Assembly (NCBI GenBank): GCA_902805935.1 | Contig: CADCUR010000044.1 | Coordinates: forward strand, 1-39,458 | DNA: 39,458 nucleotides | Reading direction: 5' to 3' | DNA from: an uncultured Pyrinomonadaceae bacterium | GTDB taxonomy: Bacteria; Acidobacteriota; Blastocatellia; Pyrinomonadales; Pyrinomonadaceae | In this document: positions 33,966 to 39,458 of the stretch, in pieces | Position numbering within the stretch: the stretch's first letter is position 1 | Layout: every line of letters starts with the position of its first letter | Translations under genes and position numbers: made by a program | The notes under the pieces: generated by a model | What the model saw: the letters and a program-made list of their open reading frames with translations, nothing else | The model's database searches: none | What the model was told of the DNA's origin: nothing

Positions 33966-35444
33966 TTATTGAAATATCGAGCGCAATGACGGGTAAATTG
34001 TTTGATACGCCCGATACCGGCGATTCAAAATCTTGACCGATTCGTCGTTCGGCGTGATTTTTTCGGCGACGCGGATTGTTTCATCGCACGCTTCGTTAAT
34101 TGTTTTCCAATTCCCTACCCCGACTCCGGCGAGCAGCGCCGCGCCGTAAGCCGCGCCTTCCTCCGCCGCGTTCGTTTCGACCATTTGAGCGTAAACGTCA
34201 GCCTGAATCTGCTGCCAGAGCTTCGATTGCGCGCCGCCGCCGCCGAGTTTGACTGTTTCAATCGGAATTTTTAATTCTTTGAAAATTTCAATCGCGTCGC
34301 GCAGGCTGAAAGCCACGCCTTCCAGAATCGCGCGGACGACGTGCGCTTTGGTATGAATCGCCGTTAGTCCGATTAAAGATGCGCGGACGAGCGAATCAAC
34401 GTGCGGCGTGCGCTCGCCCATTAAATACGGCGTCCACAACAAACCGTCCGCGCCGACGGAAATTTTCGCCGCCGCCGCGACTAATTCGTCGTAACTTTCG
34501 CCGTCCGCAAAATTGTCCCGAAACCAGCGCAATGAAAGACCGGCGGCTTGCGTCACGCCGGTCACGTGCCAGCGGCTCGGCGCGGCATGGCAGAAGGTAT
34601 GAATGCGCCCTTTCAAATCTATCGAAGGTTTTTCGGTCACGGCGAAAACGACGCCCGAAGTGCCGATCGTCGCGCTGACCGCGCCGACGCGCACGATGCC
34701 CATTCCGACGGCTCCGGCGGCATTGTCGCCCGCGCCCGCGACAACCGGCGTGCCGACTTTTAATCCGGTTGCGGCGGCGCATTCGGCGGAAACAATTCCG
34801 GTGATTTCCGCAGATTCGTAAAGCGTCGGCAGCAGACTTTCGCTCATCTCGACTCCCGCTAAAATTTCGCTCGACCATTTTCGATTTCGCACGTCGAGCA
34901 TTAAAGTTCCCGATGCATCAGAAACGTCCGTCGCTTTATCGCCAGTCAGACGAAAGCGGACGTAATCTTTCGGCAGCAAAACCGAGCGCGTCCGGTTCCA
35001 AATTTCCGGCTCGTTTTCGCGCAGCCAGAGCATTTTCGTTAAAGTAAAATTCGGTAGAGCCGGGTTGCTGACGAGTTCGATGAGCTTTTCCGCGCCGATT
35101 TTTTCCGTTAATTTGCTACATTGTTCGCCGGTTCGCTGATCGCACCAGATAATTGACGGGCGCAAAACTTCGCCGCATTCGTCCAGAAAAACCGCGCCGT
35201 GCATTTGTCCTGAAAGCCCGACCGCGGCGATTTCGTCGGCTACAATGTTTTCCTCGGTTAAAATTTGTCGAATTGCCGTTGCCGCTGCACGCCACCAATC
35301 GCGCGCGTCCTGTTCCGCCCAGCCGATTTCCGGCGAAGCGAAAGGCTGGTGTTCGACTGTCGCCGACGCGAGAAGCGTTCCTTCTGCGTCAATTAAAACG
35401 GCGCGCGAACCGCCGGTTCCGACATCAATTCCGAGGAAATTCAT
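33966..35444 (-). CDS. xylB: Xylulokinase (FGGY family)
   Basis: 492 aa, typical length for bacterial XylB. It phosphorylates D-xylulose to xylulose 5-phosphate in the cytoplasm, using ATP. The N-terminal phosphate-binding motif is GIDVGTGGSRAVLID, the substrate-binding Met81-His82-Gly83 (GLSGQMHGAVFLD) is conserved, and the catalytic Asp240 lies in VVAGAGDNAAGAVG. GGGGAQSKLWQQIQADV is the second FGGY signature region. The gene is divergent from xylA with a 108-base gap. Its ribosome site is weak. Pairing with xylA makes the xylulose assignment secure over other FGGY kinases. Confidence 0.94.
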   Translation of the reverse strand: MNFLGIDVGTGGSRAVLIDAEGTLLASATVEHQPFASPEIGWAEQDARDWWRAAATAIRQILTEENIVADEIAAVGLSGQMHGAVFLDECGEVLRPSIIWCDQRTGEQCSKLTEKIGAEKLIELVSNPALPNFTLTKMLWLRENEPEIWNRTRSVLLPKDYVRFRLTGDKATDVSDASGTLMLDVRNRKWSSEILAGVEMSESLLPTLYESAEITGIVSAECAAATGLKVGTPVVAGAGDNAAGAVGMGIVRVGAVSATIGTSGVVFAVTEKPSIDLKGRIHTFCHAAPSRWHVTGVTQAAGLSLRWFRDNFADGESYDELVAAAAKISVGADGLLWTPYLMGERTPHVDSLVRASLIGLTAIHTKAHVVRAILEGVAFSLRDAIEIFKELKIPIETVKLGGGGAQSKLWQQIQADVYAQMVETNAAEEGAAYGAALLAGVGVGNWKTINEACDETIRVAEKITPNDESVKILNRRYRAYQTIYPSLRSIFQ

Positions 35445-35460
35445 AAATTTTCAGACTTAG

Positions 35461-35508
35461 TTGCAGGACTGCGCAAAAGCATTATAGTATAAATTTCAAT
35501 TCATTCAA
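35461..35508. promoter_or_regulatory. Overlapping divergent promoters for xylA and xylB
   Basis: For xylA (+): TTGCAG at 35461-35466, a 16-base spacer and TATAGT at 35483-35488. For xylB (-): TTGAAT at 35508-35503, a 16-base spacer and TATAAT at 35486-35481. The two -10 boxes overlap, so polymerase binding at one may exclude the other. No XylR operator was recognised. Confidence 0.5.
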
Positions 35509-35552
35509 TTCACCGGCATTTTCAGGAATTAGAATTTTCGGAGGAATCAATT

Positions 35553-36704
35553 ATGAGCAGCGACAGATATGCGCCCAGACCCGAAGACAAATTTACGTTT
35601 GGCTTGTGGACGGTCGGCAATCGCGGCGCCGACCCGTTCGGCGCGCAGGTCAGGGAAAAATTACAGCCGACCGAGATAGTTCGAATGCTGGCTGAGGTCG
35701 GCGCTTACGGCGTAAATTTTCACGACAACGATTTGGTGCCGATAGACGCGACCGCAAGCGAACGCGGTAGTATCGTTTCTGATTTCAAAAAGGCGTGTGA
35801 CGACAACAATATCAAAGTTCCGATGGCGACCGTCAATCTTTTCTACGAACCGATTTTCCGTGACGGCGCGTTCACCGCCAACGATGCGCGCGTGCGCGCT
35901 TACGCGATTCAAAAAACGATGCGGGCGATGGATTTGGCTAAAGAGTTCGATGCCGAGATTTTCGTTCTCTGGGGCGGGCGCGAAGGCGCGGAAACCGACG
36001 GTTGCCGCCGACCGGACGAAGGCATAAAACGTTTGCGCGAAGCGTTAAATTACTTGTGCGAATACAACATCAAATGTAATTACAATTATAAATTTGCGAT
36101 GGAAGCCAAACCGAACGAACCGCGCGCCGATATTTACATGGCGACGACCGCGGCTTATCTGGCTTTTATCGAAACGCTTGACCATAAAGAAATGGTCGGC
36201 GTCAACCCGGAGGTTGCGCACGAACAAATGTCCGGGCTGAATATGACGCACGCCGTCGCGCAGGCTTGGGAAGCCGGAAAGCTGTTTCACATTGATCTCA
36301 ACGACCAATATCCGGGCAGATACGATCAGGATTTGCGCTTCGCTTCGGTCAGTCCGCGACAGATGTTCTGGCTCGTCAAATTTTTGGAAGATGTCGGCTA
36401 CAGCGGAATGCGGCACTTTGACGCGCACGCTTACCGAACCGAAGATTACGGGGGCGTGAAGGATTTTGCGCGCGGCTGTATGCGCTCTTATTTGATTCTA
36501 AAAGACAAAGCCAAACGGTTTAATGAACATAAGGAAATTCAACAGATTCTGGCTGAAATCGAAGCGATGAACGACAATTTCCATTTGGGCGATTTCGACA
36601 ATTTGCTCGCCCAAAATTTTGACCGAAACGAAATCGCGTCGAAAGGTTTGAAATATGAACGGCTTGATCAACTGACGATGGACGTTTTGTTTGGGGTTGA
36701 CTAA
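35553..36704 (+). CDS. xylA: Xylose isomerase
   Basis: 383 aa, the shorter class I type found in Streptomyces and relatives. It interconverts D-xylose and D-xylulose in the cytoplasm with two divalent metals. Residues matching the known active site are present: His57 and Asp60 (NFHDND), Glu184 and Lys186 (MEAKPNEP), Glu220 and His223 (NPEVAHEQ), Asp248 (HIDLND), Asp258 and Asp260 (YDQDLRF) and Asp290 (HFDAHAYRTED). The start has a strong GGAGGA at 35540-35545. A terminator follows the stop. It forms the xylose pathway with the divergent xylB. Confidence 0.96.
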   Translation: MSSDRYAPRPEDKFTFGLWTVGNRGADPFGAQVREKLQPTEIVRMLAEVGAYGVNFHDNDLVPIDATASERGSIVSDFKKACDDNNIKVPMATVNLFYEPIFRDGAFTANDARVRAYAIQKTMRAMDLAKEFDAEIFVLWGGREGAETDGCRRPDEGIKRLREALNYLCEYNIKCNYNYKFAMEAKPNEPRADIYMATTAAYLAFIETLDHKEMVGVNPEVAHEQMSGLNMTHAVAQAWEAGKLFHIDLNDQYPGRYDQDLRFASVSPRQMFWLVKFLEDVGYSGMRHFDAHAYRTEDYGGVKDFARGCMRSYLILKDKAKRFNEHKEIQQILAEIEAMNDNFHLGDFDNLLAQNFDRNEIASKGLKYERLDQLTMDVLFGVD

Positions 36705-36712
36705 ATATTGAC

Positions 36713-36742
36713 AAGGCAAATCTTCGGATTCGCCTTTTTTTA
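36713..36742 (+). terminator. Intrinsic terminator after xylA
   Basis: AAGGCAAATC (36713-36722), a TTCG loop and GATTCGCCTT (36727-36736) form a 9-10 bp stem with one mismatch, followed by a T-rich run to about 36742. It lies 9 bases past the xylA stop and should separate xylA from the GH3 gene behind it. Confidence 0.8.
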
Positions 36743-36766
36743 TTTTTGAAAATGCGCGGTGAGCTT

Positions 36767-39157
36767 ATGAAAATCAATCAAAATAATTTACTGCGAATTT
36801 CGCTCGGTTTAATTTTAGCGGCGCTTTTAATTTTATTTTCGATTCCGATGAACGCAATTCAGGCGCAAATTGAAAAAGTCCCGTATAAAAATCCGCAGCT
36901 TTCGATTGACGAGCGAGTAAAAGATTTGCTCGCTCGAATGACTTTGGAAGAAAAAGCCGCGCAGATGATGTGTCTGTGGATGGAAAAACCGAACGATAAC
37001 AGCCGCGTGCCGAAAGAACAGATGCCTTTAGGCGGCGAATTTTCGCCCGCGCTCGCCAAAGGTAAAATGCCGCACGGCATCGGACAATTTGCCCGTCAGC
37101 GCGAATACCGAGACGCGCGGCGTTCCGCCGAATACGCCAACCAGGTGCAGAAATGGCTGATCGAAAACACTCGCTTGGGTATTCCGGCGGTTTTTCACGA
37201 CGAGATTCTGCACGGCACGATGGGCGAAGGCGCGACGGTTTTTCCCGTTCCGCTCGCGCTCGCGTCGAGCTGGGATACGGATTTAATTTCGCGCGTTTTC
37301 ACCGTCGCCGCGCGCCAGACGCGCGTTCGCGGAACGCATCACGTATTGGGACCGAATATGGATTTGGCGCGCGAACCGCGTTGGGGGCGCACCGAAGAAA
37401 CTTTCGGCGAAGACCCGTATTTGACTTCGAGAATGGTCGTCGCGCTCGTCAAAGCTGTCCAAGGCAATGCGACTTATCAAAATCCGAAGATTGACGACGC
37501 GCACGTCATCGCCACCGGAAAACATTTCGCCGGACACGGGCAGCCGGAAAACGGAACGAACATCGGTCCGGTTAATTTGTCGGAAAGACTGCTTCGTGAA
37601 ACTCACTTCGCGCCGTTTGAAGCGGCGGTTAAAGAAGCGAATCTGTTCAGCATAATGCCCGCTTATCACGAAATTGACGGCGTTCCGGTTCACGCTAGCC
37701 GATGGATGCTCGACACGCTTTTGCGGAAAGAATGGGGTTTCCAGGGAACAGTCGTTTCGGATTATTACGCGATGACCGAACTCGAAAAACGCCACCGAGT
37801 CGCAACGGACGCATCTGATGCTGCCAAACAATCGTTAGAAGCCGGTCTCGATGTCGAATTGCCCGACCCGAGCGTCAATAAAACCTTAGTCGAACAAGTC
37901 AAAGCGGGTAAAATTCCCGAAAGTTTGATTGACCAAGCCGTTTCGAGAATTCTCTATCAAAAATTCCAGCTCGGACTTTTTGAAAATCCGTATGTTGACG
38001 CGGAAAAAGCGGCGCGAATGACCGACACGGCGGAAGATCGCCAATTAGCCGCCGAAGCGGCGCGGCGTTCGATTGTTTTATTGAAAAACGAAAAAAACAC
38101 CTTACCGCTCGACCGCACGAAACTAAAATCCGTCGCCGTCATCGGACCGAACGCCAATCGCGCCCATCTCGGCGGTTACACTGACCCGAAGCCGCCGCGC
38201 ACCGTCAGCATTTTGGAAGGCGTGAAGAATAAACTCAGAAACTCAGCTCGGGTAAATTACGCAGAAGGCGTGAAAATCACTAAAGAAGGCGGCAACTGGT
38301 TCGGCGATCCGGCGACTCTAAATGACGCCGCAAGCGATCAAAAATTAATAGATGAAGCCGTGAACATCGCCAGAAATTCTGACGCTGTTATTTTGGCTAT
38401 CGGCGGCAACGAAGACACGAACAAAGAGGCGTGGGCGGAAACTCACCTAGGCGACCGCAATTCGCTCGAACTCGTCGGTCGGCAAAACGATTTGGTCAAA
38501 GCCGTTTTGGAAACCGAAAGACCGACGGTTGTTTTTTTAATAAATTCGGGACCGCTGGCGATAAACTACGTGGCGGAAAACGTTCCCGCAATTTTGGAAG
38601 GCTTTTATCTCGGCGAAGAAACCGGCACAGCGGCGGCGGACGTGCTTTTCGGCGATCACAATCCGGGCGGAAAATTAGCCGTTTCGTTTCCGCGGACGGT
38701 CGGACAACTTCCCATCTATTACAATTACAAACCGACCGCCCGACGCGGTTATTTATTCTCGACCGTCGAACCGTTGTTCCCTTTCGGCTTCGGTTTGAGC
38801 TACACGACGTTCAGCTACTCAAATCTAAAAATCACGAAGCCGAAAATCAAGGCGGATGAAGAAACGACCGTTACGGTTGACGTGACAAACACCGGCGAAA
38901 TGCGCGGCGACGAAATCGTGCAGATGTATATTCGGGACGAGGCGAGTTCGGTCACGCGCCCCGTCAAAGAACTCAAGGATTTCGCCCGAATCACGCTCGA
39001 ACCGAATGAAACCAAACAAGTAACATTCAAAATAACCCCGTCGAAATTAGCGTTCTACAACCGCGAAATGCGGCGCGTCGTCGAACCGGGAACTTTCCAG
39101 ATTATGGTCGGCGGCAGCTCGGCGAAACTGATCAATCAGCAGTTACAGGTGCAGTAA
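36767..39157 (+). CDS. Secreted GH3 beta-xylosidase/beta-glucosidase
   Basis: 796 aa from the ATG at 36767, chosen because it opens directly on a signal peptide (ending NAIQAQ); an ATG at 36752 and a TTG at 36746 are alternatives. The GH3 barrel has the nucleophile Asp332 in GTVVSDYYAM, substrate contacts GKHFAGHG and GPNMDLAREPRWGRTEETFGEDP. The second domain (about 430-640) and a fibronectin-III-like end domain (about 690-790, VTVDVTNTGEMRGDE) follow. Only limited similarity to the other GH3 protein here (16263) outside core motifs suggests a different subfamily. Its place behind xylA suggests beta-xylosidase, but beta-glucosidase cannot be excluded. Confidence 0.91.
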   Translation: MKINQNNLLRISLGLILAALLILFSIPMNAIQAQIEKVPYKNPQLSIDERVKDLLARMTLEEKAAQMMCLWMEKPNDNSRVPKEQMPLGGEFSPALAKGKMPHGIGQFARQREYRDARRSAEYANQVQKWLIENTRLGIPAVFHDEILHGTMGEGATVFPVPLALASSWDTDLISRVFTVAARQTRVRGTHHVLGPNMDLAREPRWGRTEETFGEDPYLTSRMVVALVKAVQGNATYQNPKIDDAHVIATGKHFAGHGQPENGTNIGPVNLSERLLRETHFAPFEAAVKEANLFSIMPAYHEIDGVPVHASRWMLDTLLRKEWGFQGTVVSDYYAMTELEKRHRVATDASDAAKQSLEAGLDVELPDPSVNKTLVEQVKAGKIPESLIDQAVSRILYQKFQLGLFENPYVDAEKAARMTDTAEDRQLAAEAARRSIVLLKNEKNTLPLDRTKLKSVAVIGPNANRAHLGGYTDPKPPRTVSILEGVKNKLRNSARVNYAEGVKITKEGGNWFGDPATLNDAASDQKLIDEAVNIARNSDAVILAIGGNEDTNKEAWAETHLGDRNSLELVGRQNDLVKAVLETERPTVVFLINSGPLAINYVAENVPAILEGFYLGEETGTAAADVLFGDHNPGGKLAVSFPRTVGQLPIYYNYKPTARRGYLFSTVEPLFPFGFGLSYTTFSYSNLKITKPKIKADEETTVTVDVTNTGEMRGDEIVQMYIRDEASSVTRPVKELKDFARITLEPNETKQVTFKITPSKLAFYNREMRRVVEPGTFQIMVGGSSAKLINQQLQVQ

Positions 39158-39189
39158 CGAAGCGGGTCGTGATTTGTCGGTTGAATTCG

Positions 39190-39458
39190 GCGACGACCGA
39201 CGTCTTCGTTGACAATGATTTCCACCGTTGCTTGAAAACTCGAAGTGCTTTTGATGTAGCCGGTCGGTCGTTTTTCGTAATCGCTCTTGTTTTCGGTTTT
39301 CGTATATGTAATCGTGCCGCTCCAGCCGCCGTCGCATTTTTTCGCAGCGGTTTTCGGCTGGTTGGGGCGGTCTGTTGATTGTTCGGTTTCGCCGTGCGCC
39401 GCGTCTGCGCGGAAACCGGCAAATTGCCGAGCGAAAAAACCAGAATTAAAAGAAACGC
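39190..39458 (-). pseudogene. Frameshifted relic of a secreted protein, cut by the right edge
   Basis: The minus strand reads in from the window edge with a hydrophobic stretch and cleavage-like end (FLLILVFSLGNLPVSAQ), then a Lys/Gln-rich segment. At a six-T tract on the plus strand (39337-39342) the frame shifts to CDGGWSGTITYTKTENKSDYE. Near a second T-run (39271-39275) it shifts again to TGYIKSTSSFQATVEIIVNEDVG. The three pieces form one protein-like series, so I read a single gene broken twice. Both breaks lie at homopolymers, so an assembly or sequencing error is as possible as decay. The function is unknown; the start lies beyond the window. Confidence 0.5.

Noticed and set aside
1-39458. 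Integrated mobile element or phage island
   Set aside because: No integrase, transposase, tRNA or att-like repeats were seen, and base composition looks even across the window.

Overview
The window looks like a chromosomal segment of a Gram-negative, polysaccharide-degrading bacterium, most probably Acidobacteriota (Blastocatellia-like). This rests on gene content, not a marker gene. There is a very large Oar-like TonB-dependent receptor with an N-terminal carboxypeptidase-regulatory domain, several CRTAC1/ASPIC-UnbV proteins, many TPR and Tat-exported proteins, and moderate GC with consistent codon style throughout. No rRNA, tRNA, CRISPR array, transposase or phage gene was seen.

Layout, left to right. 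(1) 556-5900, + strand: two secreted subtilisin-like (S8) peptidases, one ending in three SLH-like repeats, the other carrying a Pro/Thr linker. Each is followed by an intrinsic terminator and short REP-like sequence. (2) 6135-8439: a Tat-exported aldo/keto reductase, a small secreted protein of an unrecognised family, and a decayed CRTAC1/ASPIC gene with a redoxin-like tail. (3) 18638 down to 8440, - strand: a compact run GH3, GH5, GH20, ROK sugar kinase, Tat-exported lactonase, GH16, ROK-type regulator. The mix of beta-glucan and N-acetylhexosamine enzymes suggests use of a mixed beta-glucan/aminosugar polymer such as fungal cell wall. (4) 18767-19291, + strand: one secreted hypothetical. 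(5) 32122 down to 19401, - strand: TonB-dependent receptor, then after a terminator and an apparent new promoter TPR, TPR, CRTAC1, CRTAC1, small secreted protein (paralogue of the one in region 2) and a Gfo/Idh/MocA oxidoreductase. (6) 32521-39157: GH5 mannanase-like enzyme, divergent xylulokinase and xylose isomerase, and a second GH3 enzyme likely to be a beta-xylosidase or beta-glucosidase. (7) The right edge holds a frameshifted gene relic.

Taken together, secreted glycosidases (GH3, GH5, GH16, GH20) would release oligosaccharides, the TonB receptor could import them, and ROK kinase, xylose isomerase and xylulokinase would feed the sugars into central metabolism. The least understood part is the TPR-TPR-CRTAC1-CRTAC1-small-protein cassette. 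It occupies the place that SusD-like and surface glycan-binding proteins hold in Bacteroidota loci and is the best candidate here for an undescribed system. This is inference from gene order and family resemblance; no database search was possible.
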